The notes under the pieces are model-generated. The model was not told the DNA's origin, searched no databases, and was given only the letters and a program-made list of their open reading frames with translations. Both the position numbers and the translations under genes were made by a program. A stretch of 20,224 nt of DNA from a virus. Shown here one piece after another: positions 11,666 to 18,514 of this stretch. How positions within the stretch are numbered: the stretch's first letter is position 1; each line of letters begins with the position of its first letter. The stretch lies in the IMG/VR virus record IMGVR_UViG_3300045999_009044, positions 1-20,224 of that record. One strand, given 5' to 3'.

Positions 11666-13219
11666 ATGGCAATAAAAATACAAGGGAATATAATAATTGA
11701 TGATGGTAGAAATATAGTTAATGCTGGAATTTCTACTTTAAGTGGTGTTACTGTAAAATCTGGAATCATAACAGCATCTCCAAGTGTTGGAATAGTAACT
11801 TATTATGGGGATGGGCAATACTTGTTAAATATACCTGGTTCTTCAGGTTCTCAAGGAACTCAAGGAACTCAAGGTATAACTGGTTCTCAAGGAACTCAAG
11901 GAACTCAAGGTATAACTGGTTCTCAAGGAACTCAAGGAACTCAAGGTATAACTGGTTCTCAAGGAACTCAAGGTATAACTGGTTCTCAAGGAACTCAAGG
12001 AACTCAAGGTACTTCTGGTCCAGTAGCGGGTTCTGCCAATCAGGTTGTTTATAAAGATGCTTCTAACAATCCTACTGGTTCTGGAAATTTAACTTTTGAT
12101 GGTGCTAATCTTTATGTTGGTGGTAATGTTACGATTGGTGGAACAAGTTTTATTGTTGCTGCTAATACATTAACAGTAAAAGATAAGGATATTGTTGTTG
12201 GTCTTGCTACTACTGCCGGTGGTATTGATATATCTAATGATACGACAGCAAATCATGGTGGTGTTGCGGTTGCTTCAACTGAAGGAAGTCCATTAATTGA
12301 TATTAATGCTGGTGTTGGTACTGATGACATTCCATCCACATATAAGCAAATTATGTGGATTAAGTCTGGTACTTTTTCTGGATTGAATACTGATGCTTGG
12401 ATATTTAACTATGGTGTTGGTATTGGAAGCACTCAAATTCCTAATGGGGTAAGACTTGCTGCCGGTGGTATGCAGGTTACTGATAGTACATTAAGTATTC
12501 CTCAACTTAATATTTCTGGCGTTTCTACCTTTAGTGGCACATTAGAATTATCTGGTGGTCTTAAAGATAAATTTAATACTGTTGGTGTCGCTGGTTCTAT
12601 TCTTATTTCCACTGGTGCTGGGATTTCTTGGACAGCACCTTATGCTGCTGGTCTTCAAGGAATACAAGGAATTCAGGGTACTCAAGGAACATTGGGTACT
12701 CAAGGAATTCAGGGTACTCAAGGAACATTGGGTACTCAAGGAATTCAGGGTACTCAAGGAACATTGGGTACTCAAGGAACATTGGGTACTCAAGGAATTC
12801 AAGGTATAAGTGTGCAAGGAATTCAGGGTACTCAAGGAACATTGGGTACTCAAGGAATTCAAGGTATAAGTGTGCAAGGAATTCAGGGTACTCAAGGAAT
12901 TCAAGGTATAAGTGTGCAAGGAATTCAGGGTACTCAAGGAACATTTGGTACTCAAGGGATTCAAGGTATTCAAGGACCTTCTGGATCAGGAAGTGTTGGC
13001 ACTGGAGTTTCAATCTATGTTTCATCATCTCCTCCAAATATTTCTACTTCTGTTGGGAATTATTGGGTTGATGAAGATGATGGCGTAACTTATACATGGT
13101 TTGATGATGGTAATTCTAAACAGTGGGTTGAATTTGGCCCTACTCCTCAAACTATCTCTACCACTTCTGTTAGTGTTGGTGGTGGTTTTAATGAATTGGA
13201 TGCAGCACTATTCTCATAA
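11666..13219 (+). CDS. Collagen-like repeat tail fibre protein
   Basis: 517 residues. An N-terminal beta-like section (I-I-D-D-G-R-N-I-V-N-A-G-I-S-T-L) is followed by a first collagen-like Gly-X-Y array (about 58-117) made of a 12-residue unit G-S-Q-G-T-Q-G-T-Q-G-I-T. A central non-repetitive beta-rich domain (about 118-328) follows. The second Gly-X-Y array (about 329-438) uses units such as G-T-Q-G-I-Q and G-T-L with three I-S-V-Q interruptions. The C-terminus has a short domain (N-Y-W-V-D-E-D-D-G-V-T-Y-T-W-F-D-D-G). Collagen-like arrays in phage proteins form trimeric rods, so this is probably a long fibre or a linker holding the small proteins downstream. A late-promoter-like motif precedes it. 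The partner at 13242 is probably co-expressed. Confidence 0.85.
   Translation: MAIKIQGNIIIDDGRNIVNAGISTLSGVTVKSGIITASPSVGIVTYYGDGQYLLNIPGSSGSQGTQGTQGITGSQGTQGTQGITGSQGTQGTQGITGSQGTQGITGSQGTQGTQGTSGPVAGSANQVVYKDASNNPTGSGNLTFDGANLYVGGNVTIGGTSFIVAANTLTVKDKDIVVGLATTAGGIDISNDTTANHGGVAVASTEGSPLIDINAGVGTDDIPSTYKQIMWIKSGTFSGLNTDAWIFNYGVGIGSTQIPNGVRLAAGGMQVTDSTLSIPQLNISGVSTFSGTLELSGGLKDKFNTVGVAGSILISTGAGISWTAPYAAGLQGIQGIQGTQGTLGTQGIQGTQGTLGTQGIQGTQGTLGTQGTLGTQGIQGISVQGIQGTQGTLGTQGIQGISVQGIQGTQGIQGISVQGIQGTQGTFGTQGIQGIQGPSGSGSVGTGVSIYVSSSPPNISTSVGNYWVDEDDGVTYTWFDDGNSKQWVEFGPTPQTISTTSVSVGGGFNELDAALFS
11844..12016 (+). repeat. Collagen-coding repeat array 1
   Basis: Tandem 36-bp units coding G-S-Q-G-T-Q-G-T-Q-G-I-T: three full copies, one copy lacking a 9-bp triplet, and a last copy ending G-T-S. 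Near-identity at DNA level suggests recent slippage or recombination. Confidence 0.9.
12654..12980 (+). repeat. Collagen-coding repeat array 2
   Basis: About 330 bp of near-identical Gly-X-Y coding units (GGAATTCAGGGTACTCAAGG and close variants). Very similar DNA recurs in the same orientation at 15421-15740, which gives substrate for homologous recombination. Confidence 0.9.
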
Positions 13220-13222
13220 ATA
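13216..13222 (+). promoter_or_regulatory. T4-type late promoter-like motif overlapping a stop codon
   Basis: ATAAATA containing the TAA stop of the collagen-like gene, 19 bp before ATG 13242. It lies in one of the few gaps in this block. Confidence 0.5.
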
Positions 13223-13241
13223 ATTAAAAAAGTGCATAATA

Positions 13242-13643
13242 ATGGGACTTAGACGAACTAAACTTTTATCAATACAATCAATTACTGGTATTGCAACAGT
13301 TGGTATTTTAACTGTGGGAACCACGCAAACTGCAGGTGGAGTTGGAATTGCCTCTACAACATACCTTCGAAGTATTATTATGCATAATACTGGATTGGGA
13401 ACAGCAACATCATCAATTTATGTTTACCCAAGTACAGAAACTGTTTCTGGAGTTGGTAAAACGGCATATCGTTTAGCAAGAGTTGATCTTGCTTCGAATG
13501 AAACTTATTTCTTTGAATTAAATTATCCTTTAGTTTTGGTTCATCAAGATAAATTAGTTGTTGAAATTACTGCACCTGCTTCCGGAGGAAGTGGAATAGG
13601 TAGTATTGTGAATTATCAAATTATTGGAGATACTGATATTTAA
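13242..13643 (+). CDS. Small beta-rich fibre-associated protein A
   Basis: 133 residues, mostly predicted beta strands. It is a paralogue of the gene at 15817: both have Y-x-R-S-x-I-x-H-N, then a Thr/Ser variable part, then T-Y-F-F-E-L-x-Y-P and a final hydrophobic strand ending in G-D. Each lies directly after a collagen-like fibre gene, so the likely role is a cap, tip or connector for that fibre; this is inferred from position. No enzyme motifs. A TAAATA element overlaps its own stop. Confidence 0.75.
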   Translation: MGLRRTKLLSIQSITGIATVGILTVGTTQTAGGVGIASTTYLRSIIMHNTGLGTATSSIYVYPSTETVSGVGKTAYRLARVDLASNETYFFELNYPLVLVHQDKLVVEITAPASGGSGIGSIVNYQIIGDTDI

Positions 13644-13648
13644 ATAAT

Positions 13649-14209
13649 ATGGGATTCAGGAGTTCAAAAAAAATATCAATATCAGGGCAACAAATTTTAG
13701 ATGGGAAGGGATTGAAATTTTTTTCCAGCAGAAGAACTGGTGGTGGAACAAACGCTTCTGGGCCAATTTCTAGTTATAGGTATATAAGATGGGTAATAAC
13801 AGACCTTAAAAATTTTTCAACAGCAAACTCTGTACAAGTATCTGAGTTTGTATTGAGAAATAATGGTGTAGATATTTCTATGAGTGGATCAACTGTAACA
13901 AATCCCGGAGGAAGTAATCCGGGTACTGAAGGACCATCTAATCTAAAGGATGCCAGCGTTTCAACAAAATTCTTAGACTTTAATATTAAAAATTCACCAT
14001 TTACTTCAACTGTTATATTTGATATGGGAACATCAACTACTTTTAACGGATATCGTTGGGCAACTGCAAATGATTCTGAGGAAAGAGATCCAAAATCTTG
14101 GACTATATCTGGATCTAATGATGGTACAAATTATACTACGTTGCATACAGTAACTGGATTTTCTGCAACATCTACAAGACAAGCGTATCAAACTGCACAA
14201 TCCTTTTAA
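13649..14209 (+). CDS. Discoidin-like (F5/8 type C) binding protein
   Basis: 186 residues. The first ~35 residues end in S-S-R-R-T-G-G-G-T-N, a module shared with the next gene. The rest resembles a discoidin/F5-8C jelly roll: Y-R-Y-I-R-W-V-I-T, V-S-E-F-V-L-R-N-N-G, D-A-S-V-S-T-K-F-L-D-F, I-F-D-M-G-T-S-T-T-F-N-G-Y-R-W and P-K-S-W-T-I-S-G-S-N-D-G. Such domains bind sugars or other surface molecules, so a receptor-binding or decoration role is likely. It lies 5 bp after the previous stop. The domain call is motif-based and fairly firm; the ligand is unknown. Confidence 0.75.
   Translation: MGFRSSKKISISGQQILDGKGLKFFSSRRTGGGTNASGPISSYRYIRWVITDLKNFSTANSVQVSEFVLRNNGVDISMSGSTVTNPGGSNPGTEGPSNLKDASVSTKFLDFNIKNSPFTSTVIFDMGTSTTFNGYRWATANDSEERDPKSWTISGSNDGTNYTTLHTVTGFSATSTRQAYQTAQSF
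13730..13752 (+). repeat. 23-bp direct repeat, copy 1 (module seam)
   Basis: Bases 13730-13752 are identical to 14303-14325 and encode most of R-R-T-G-G-G-T-N in both genes. The repeat sits at the junction between the shared N-terminal module and the different binding domains. Confidence 0.9.
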
Positions 14210-14215
14210 TTAATT

Positions 14216-15016
14216 ATGCCAGTAAGAACAACAAATAAAGATTCAAAAGGACTTGGTTCCAACAAAGTTTTGGATTCTCATTCTCTAGAATTCTTAAGTA
14301 CTAGAAGAACTGGTGGTGGAACAAATTTTGTTCCTCCACCATCTTATGTGACAACCAATCTTTTAATGTATGTTGATGCTTCAAACTCAAATTCTTATTC
14401 TGGAAGTGGAACAACTTGGGCAGATTTAAGCGGAAATGGTAGAAATATGACTCTAATAAATGGACCTAGTTTTATTAGTGGAACTCCTTCTTTTTTTGCT
14501 TTCGATGGTACTAATGATTATGCAGGAACCAGTATAACTACCTTTAACAATACAAATAATGTTTCGGGAACTATAGAAGGATGGGTGCAAATTCCAGATA
14601 CAACTGGATATAGGCATATATTTGGAATGAGGTCAAATAATAATTCTTTCTTTTTCTTACTTTTGTCTGACAGTACAACTACTGAGGCTAGAGTGACGGT
14701 AAATGGTATTAACATGGATATAAATTATAATCCTGGGGGTACTTTTTGGAATAATTGGAGACAAATAGTTTTTACATTTGACAGGTCCGATCATAAAACT
14801 AGACTTTATATAAATGGAAGTATAGTTGGAACTAGTTCTGGGACAAATACTAATACTTATGGAACTCTACCAGATTTTCAAGTTGGTGGAGAAACTAATA
14901 ATAGTTTTTATTCCAATATATATGGTTCAAAGTTTTTAGTTTATAATAAAGCTCTTTCATCGGGTGAAGTTACTCAAAATTATAATGCATTCAAATCCGA
15001 GTTTGGTTTAACTTAA
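14216..15016 (+). CDS. LamG/concanavalin-like lectin-domain protein
   Basis: 266 residues. The N-terminal ~40 residues (ending F-L-S-T-R-R-T-G-G-G-T-N) resemble those of the discoidin-like gene. Residues ~50-266 fit a LamG-like jelly roll: L-L-M-Y-V-D-A-S-N, W-A-D-L-S-G-N-G-R-N, F-A-F-D-G-T-N-D-Y, G-T-I-E-G-W-V-Q, W-R-Q-I-V-F-T-F-D, R-L-Y-I-N-G and a final L-V-Y-N-K-A-L-S-S-G-E-V. These domains typically bind carbohydrates, here perhaps host lipopolysaccharide. It starts 6 bp after the previous gene, and the next gene begins immediately after its stop. Confidence 0.82.
   Translation: MPVRTTNKDSKGLGSNKVLDSHSLEFLSTRRTGGGTNFVPPPSYVTTNLLMYVDASNSNSYSGSGTTWADLSGNGRNMTLINGPSFISGTPSFFAFDGTNDYAGTSITTFNNTNNVSGTIEGWVQIPDTTGYRHIFGMRSNNNSFFFLLLSDSTTTEARVTVNGINMDINYNPGGTFWNNWRQIVFTFDRSDHKTRLYINGSIVGTSSGTNTNTYGTLPDFQVGGETNNSFYSNIYGSKFLVYNKALSSGEVTQNYNAFKSEFGLT
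14303..14325 (+). repeat. 23-bp direct repeat, copy 2 (module seam)
   Basis: Identical to 13730-13752, 573 bp away, at the same protein position in the LamG-like gene. Recombination between the copies would swap or delete a binding domain. Confidence 0.9.
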
Positions 15017-15271
15017 ATGGAAAATAATAAAAAATATTTAATTATTCCACTGGAAGAAATTTCTAAAGTAGATTTCTCATTAGTTTGTGAGACTTCTATA
15101 AACACTTTACGAAAATCTATAGATGAATCCAAGACTTTTGTTAAATGGATTGATGATGAAAGTACTGATGTAAGTAGTCTTTTAAGTATCCCAAACTGTG
15201 AAGGTCCATATTCTCATGGTGAAATTTTAAAAATATTATCTACATCCGAATGGATTAAAGATAACATTTAA
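15017..15271 (+). CDS. Small hypothetical protein between fibre genes (84 residues)
   Basis: 84 residues, acidic, soluble and mixed alpha/beta. It begins M-E-N-N-K-K-Y-L-I-I-P-L-E-E-I and ends S-E-W-I-K-D-N-I. Two cysteines and a P-Y-S-H-G-E-I-L-K-I-L block are visible. It starts directly at the end of the lectin gene (TAA then ATG) and is not repetitive, so it is probably not a fibre itself. A fibre-assembly chaperone is plausible from position, since T4-like phages place such genes near fibres, but I see no chaperone motif. Confidence 0.65.
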   Translation: MENNKKYLIIPLEEISKVDFSLVCETSINTLRKSIDESKTFVKWIDDESTDVSSLLSIPNCEGPYSHGEILKILSTSEWIKDNI

Positions 15272-15280
15272 TCATTTGCA

Positions 15281-15287
15281 ATAAATA
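15281..15287 (+). promoter_or_regulatory. T4-type late promoter-like motif before the second collagen-like gene
   Basis: ATAAATA in the 44-bp gap between 15271 and 15316, 28 bp before the GTG start. This is one of the larger gaps in the fibre block. Confidence 0.5.
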
Positions 15288-15315
15288 CAAAATATAGTGT
15301 ATTAATAAAATAATT

Positions 15316-15792
15316 GTGGCAATAAATTTTCCATCTTCACCTACAATTGGATTAACAACCACCACAGGATCAAAAACGTGGGAGTGGACTGGTGAGGCTT
15401 GGAAATTGCAAGCAGTTGCTGGAGTGCAGGGGATTCAGGGGATTCAGGGATTACAAGGATCTCAAGGAATTCAAGGTCTTCAGGGAACTGATGGACAATT
15501 TGCCGGGCAAGGTATCCAGGGTATCCAGGGTATTCAGGGATATCAAGGAATTCAAGGAATAGAAGGTGCCCAAGGGACATTGGGAACTCAAGGAATACAA
15601 GGTACTCAAGGAACATTGGGTACTCAAGGAATTCAAGGAATTCAAGGAATAGAAGGTGCTCAAGGAACATTGGGTACTCAAGGAATACAAGGTATAAGTG
15701 TACAAGGAATTCAGGGTATTCAAGGACCTGCCGGAAGTGGGGGGACTGGAGATGCCGCATTAGACATTATAGAAATAATGTTATTCGCATAA
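15316..15792 (+). CDS. Short collagen-like repeat fibre protein
   Basis: 158 residues. A 35-residue N-terminal domain (M-A-I-N-F-P-S-S-P-T-I-G, then K-T-W-E-W-T-G-E-A-W) is followed by an almost continuous Gly-X-Y array (about 36-142) with one I-S-V-Q interruption and a short hydrophobic tail. The array DNA closely matches the second array at 12654-12980. The N-terminal W-E-W-T-G-E-A-W motif is common in phage tail proteins of this type. Probably a short trimeric fibre or connector working with the partner at 15817. The start is GTG. Confidence 0.82.
   Translation: MAINFPSSPTIGLTTTTGSKTWEWTGEAWKLQAVAGVQGIQGIQGLQGSQGIQGLQGTDGQFAGQGIQGIQGIQGYQGIQGIEGAQGTLGTQGIQGTQGTLGTQGIQGIQGIEGAQGTLGTQGIQGISVQGIQGIQGPAGSGGTGDAALDIIEIMLFA
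15421..15740 (+). repeat. Collagen-coding repeat array 3
   Basis: About 320 bp of Gly-X-Y coding repeats, near-identical in places to array 2 (for example CATTGGGTACTCAAGGAAT in both). It has the same orientation as array 2, and about 2.4 kb of adhesin genes lie between them. Confidence 0.88.
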
Positions 15793-15795
15793 ATA
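15789..15795 (+). promoter_or_regulatory. T4-type late promoter-like motif overlapping a stop codon
   Basis: ATAAATA containing the TAA stop of the short collagen-like gene, 21 bp before ATG 15817. The arrangement is the same as at 13216-13222. Confidence 0.5.
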
Positions 15796-15816
15796 CTCAA
15801 AAACTATAAAGATATA

Positions 15817-16176
15817 ATGGCACTTGCAAAGGTAGGATTAGGAACGGTTACGAGAGTTGCACTCGGAACTACATCAACTGTTTATACTGTTGGTTCCGCA
15901 AAAACATCTTATATTCGTTCTGTTATAATTCACAATATTGATACCGTAAATTCAAGTACGGTTAGAATTCATATTGTTCCAAACTCGGGTGGTTCTGTTG
16001 GAACTGCAAGTTCTATTAATCAACTTGCACAACTTTCAATTCAACCAGTAGATACTTATTTCTTTGAACTTGCATATCCAATTACACTAGCAAGTAATAA
16101 CGATACGATTCAGGTTTATAACGCAAGCACAACAGATGCAATTAATGTTTTAATTCTTGGTGATAAGGAGGCTTGA
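15817..16176 (+). CDS. Small beta-rich fibre-associated protein B (paralogue of A)
   Basis: 119 residues, paralogous to the 13242 gene: Y-I-R-S-V-I-I-H-N near the start, T-Y-F-F-E-L-A-Y-P-I-T-L in the middle and a final I-N-V-L-I-L-G-D. Both copies follow a collagen-like gene and a late-promoter-like motif, so the two-gene unit seems to have been duplicated. A fibre cap or connector role is inferred. Its 3' end contains AAGGAG, which serves as Shine-Dalgarno for the next gene. Confidence 0.75.
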   Translation: MALAKVGLGTVTRVALGTTSTVYTVGSAKTSYIRSVIIHNIDTVNSSTVRIHIVPNSGGSVGTASSINQLAQLSIQPVDTYFFELAYPITLASNNDTIQVYNASTTDAINVLILGDKEA

Positions 16177-16179
16177 TAA

Positions 16180-18051
16180 ATGGCAGGTAAAAGTGCAAAC
16201 TCTTTTGGTGCAAAGAATTGGTCTCCAGGACCTCCATCAACAAGATATAATGTTAGTGGCAAAAATCATGATTTTTATACTTTTGAAAATGCTCCTGGTT
16301 TAGGTGCTTATGCTACTGGCGGTACTATTATTGATGGTGGTGATGGGTACATTTATCATATCTTTACAGGTGCTGGAACTTTTCAAGTCAATCGTCCGCC
16401 AGCAGCAATTGATAGTGTTGATTATTTGATTGTTGCCGGTGGAGGAGGTGGTGGAGCATTTGGCGGTGGTGGAGGTGCTGGTGGGTTGAGATTTGGGAGT
16501 GCCTCTGTTGGTATCGGTTCTTATCCAATTGCAGTAGGAGGAGGTGGTTCTGGTTCTGGAACTGCTCCTACTAGAAATGGAAATCCTTCAAGTGCTTTTG
16601 GACTAACTGCAACAGGTGGAGGTGGAGGTGGAACTCCAGGATCACCAAACCCTACTTTTTATCCAGGAGCACCAGGAGGTTCTGGTGGTGGAGGTTATGG
16701 TGCGGCGCCAGTTTCTGGATCTCCTGGGATAGGAGATACTCCACCAACAATTCCGCGGCAAGGTTATTCTGGTGCTTTTCAACCGGGACCAGGGGGACCT
16801 AATAATGGAGGTGGCGGTGGTGGCGCCGGTGGACCTGGATATGTTAATCTGCCAACAGCAAGTCCAACTAAAGGTGTTGGTGGTCCTGGTAGAGTAGTCA
16901 GTGAATTTCCTGCACAAATAGTCAGTAAAGCATTTTCCAATATTCCAACTTGGTATTCTGAAGTTAATACCAACGGATTTGCACGAGGTGGATATGGTTG
17001 GAGTGGCAACCCATCTCCAAATACACCTACAAATACCGGTTATGGTAGTCCAGGAACTGGTCCAGTAGCAGCTGCCGGTGCTTCTGGTATAGTTTGTGTG
17101 AGATATAAAAAAACTGCAGCATATCAAAGAGCAACTGGTGGAACTATAGAACCAAATACTCATCCAGAACATCCTGGTGTTTGGAGACATATTTTTACGT
17201 CTCCTGGCGATTTTACTATCACTGACCCAACCCTTCAGTGGGTTGATTATCTTGCTGTTGGTGGCGGTGGAGGTGGTGGAGGAAGTCCTGCTTTTCACGG
17301 GGGTGGTGGTGGAGGTGGAGGTTTTGTATCTTCAATCCATACTTCGCCAACAACACCGGCTATTATCTCCGATGCATATCCTTGGAATCCTGGATATTCA
17401 GTACAAGTTGGAGAGCAAATGCCTGTTGGAGTCGGAACTTATCCGATAGGTATTGGAACTGGAGGAAATGCAGCAACTGCCGGAAACAATACAACAATAG
17501 GTGTTCCTGGAGCGAATCAAATTATTGCATATGGCGGCGGAGCTGGTGCTACGGCACCGGGAAATGGTGGAAATGGTGCTTCTGGTGGAGGAGGTGCCAA
17601 ACCTTTTCCGAGTGCTGTTGCCGCAACTGGAGGAACTGCAACTCCATCTCCAAATATACAAGGTAATGCTGGTAATGGTAGTGGAACTCTACCATCAGCA
17701 TATGTGGCAGGCGGGGGTGGAGGAAGTGGTGGCACTTCGACCCCCGGCACTGTTTATCCCGGAGGTCCTGGTTGGTATTCTGTCTTATCGCCATCTGCAT
17801 ATGGAACACCAGGACCACTTACTCCAACGTCAATATATAGATACTTCGGCGGCGGCGGTGGTGGAGTTTTTTCTCCTGGTACCAATCCTGTCGCAGGTGG
17901 TGTTGGGGGTGGTGGTGCTGGAAATGTTTCTTCGCCAAATTCAGGAACTCCAGGAACTACGAATACTGGAGGTGGAGGAGGTGGAGGATTTGGAGGAACG
18001 GGGGGAGGAACTGGTGGTCCTGGTATCGTTATTATTCAATATCCAGAATAA
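16180..18051 (+). CDS. Large glycine-rich adhesin-like tail protein
   Basis: 623 residues, very Gly-rich (many runs of five to eight Gly), with two similar halves (about 45-312 and 318-623). Each half begins A-T-G-G-T-I, continues with a Y/W-R/Y-H-I-F-T block, a V-D-Y-L-(I/A)-V strand and a G-G-G-G-G region, and ends near a G-I-V-x-(V/I)-x-Y strand. Poly-glycine segments of this kind form packed polyglycine-II structures in the tip adhesins of T-even-like phages (S16 gp38 type), whose variable loops recognise the receptor. A tip adhesin is therefore a reasonable inference, though this protein is longer and internally duplicated. AAGGAG (16165-16170) precedes ATG 16180 by nine bases. Confidence 0.8.
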   Translation: MAGKSANSFGAKNWSPGPPSTRYNVSGKNHDFYTFENAPGLGAYATGGTIIDGGDGYIYHIFTGAGTFQVNRPPAAIDSVDYLIVAGGGGGGAFGGGGGAGGLRFGSASVGIGSYPIAVGGGGSGSGTAPTRNGNPSSAFGLTATGGGGGGTPGSPNPTFYPGAPGGSGGGGYGAAPVSGSPGIGDTPPTIPRQGYSGAFQPGPGGPNNGGGGGGAGGPGYVNLPTASPTKGVGGPGRVVSEFPAQIVSKAFSNIPTWYSEVNTNGFARGGYGWSGNPSPNTPTNTGYGSPGTGPVAAAGASGIVCVRYKKTAAYQRATGGTIEPNTHPEHPGVWRHIFTSPGDFTITDPTLQWVDYLAVGGGGGGGGSPAFHGGGGGGGGFVSSIHTSPTTPAIISDAYPWNPGYSVQVGEQMPVGVGTYPIGIGTGGNAATAGNNTTIGVPGANQIIAYGGGAGATAPGNGGNGASGGGGAKPFPSAVAATGGTATPSPNIQGNAGNGSGTLPSAYVAGGGGGSGGTSTPGTVYPGGPGWYSVLSPSAYGTPGPLTPTSIYRYFGGGGGGVFSPGTNPVAGGVGGGGAGNVSSPNSGTPGTTNTGGGGGGGFGGTGGGTGGPGIVIIQYPE

Positions 18052-18065
18052 GGAGGTAAAGTTAT

Positions 18066-18458
18066 ATGGCACACTTTGCACAAATTGGTTATGATAATAA
18101 AGTTTTAAGAGTAGATGTTGTAAGAAATGAAGATATTCTTGACGAAAATGGAAATGAAAGTGAAGAAATTGGAATACAATTTCTGAAATCAGTTCACGGT
18201 CATTTAACAAATTGGATTCAAACTTCCTACAATAATAATTTTAGACATCGTTATGCTGGAATGGGAATGATTTATGATAATCAACACGATGTATTTTTAT
18301 ATCCCCAACCATATCCATCTTGGATTTTAAATACTGAAACTTATGAATGGGAACCTCCAATACCAGAACCAGAACTTACAGAAGAGCAAAAAGAATCTGG
18401 AAGTTATTATGAATGGAATGAAGAACTGCAAGAGTGGGAATTAAAAACTATAAGTTGA
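18066..18458 (+). CDS. Hypothetical protein at the end of the fibre block (130 residues)
   Basis: 130 residues, soluble and rich in Trp, Tyr and Glu. It opens M-A-H-F-A-Q-I-G-Y-D-N-K-V-L-R-V, passes through a basic/aromatic middle (R-H-R-Y-A-G-M-G-M-I-Y-D) and ends with W-I-L-N, E-W-E-P-P-I-P-E-P-E and Y-E-W-N-E-E-L-Q-E-W-E-L. The pattern Y-P-S-W-x-L-N followed by W-x-P-P recalls a small conserved cyanophage protein found near tail genes, but I cannot name it or its role. AGGAGG (18051-18056) gives a strong ribosome site. Last gene of the adhesin block. Confidence 0.72.
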   Translation: MAHFAQIGYDNKVLRVDVVRNEDILDENGNESEEIGIQFLKSVHGHLTNWIQTSYNNNFRHRYAGMGMIYDNQHDVFLYPQPYPSWILNTETYEWEPPIPEPELTEEQKESGSYYEWNEELQEWELKTIS

Positions 18459-18483
18459 GGGTTCTGTAAAATTAATATATAAT
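18454..18483 (+). promoter_or_regulatory. Possible sigma70 promoter for the oxygenase pair
   Basis: TTGAGG (18454-18459), an 18-bp spacer and TATAAT (18478-18483). The -35 overlaps the end of the previous gene, and the start lies 32 bp before the TTG start at 18515. The -10 is perfect, the -35 four of six. Confidence 0.5.
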
Positions 18484-18514
18484 GGTGATGAATAGATTAT
18501 AAGGAGATTGAAAT

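Noticed and set aside
11844-12016. Regular repeats resembling a CRISPR array
   Set aside because: Units are contiguous coding triplets without unique spacers, in frame with a fibre gene.
12548-13071. Long open frames on both strands across the collagen array
   Set aside because: They arise because the repeat unit lacks stops in several frames; the products are monotonous repeats, and the Gly-X-Y frame is the real one.
17177-18094. Alternative-frame ORFs in the glycine-rich gene
   Set aside because: GGN-rich coding keeps other frames open; only the glycine frame has domain structure and a good ribosome site.
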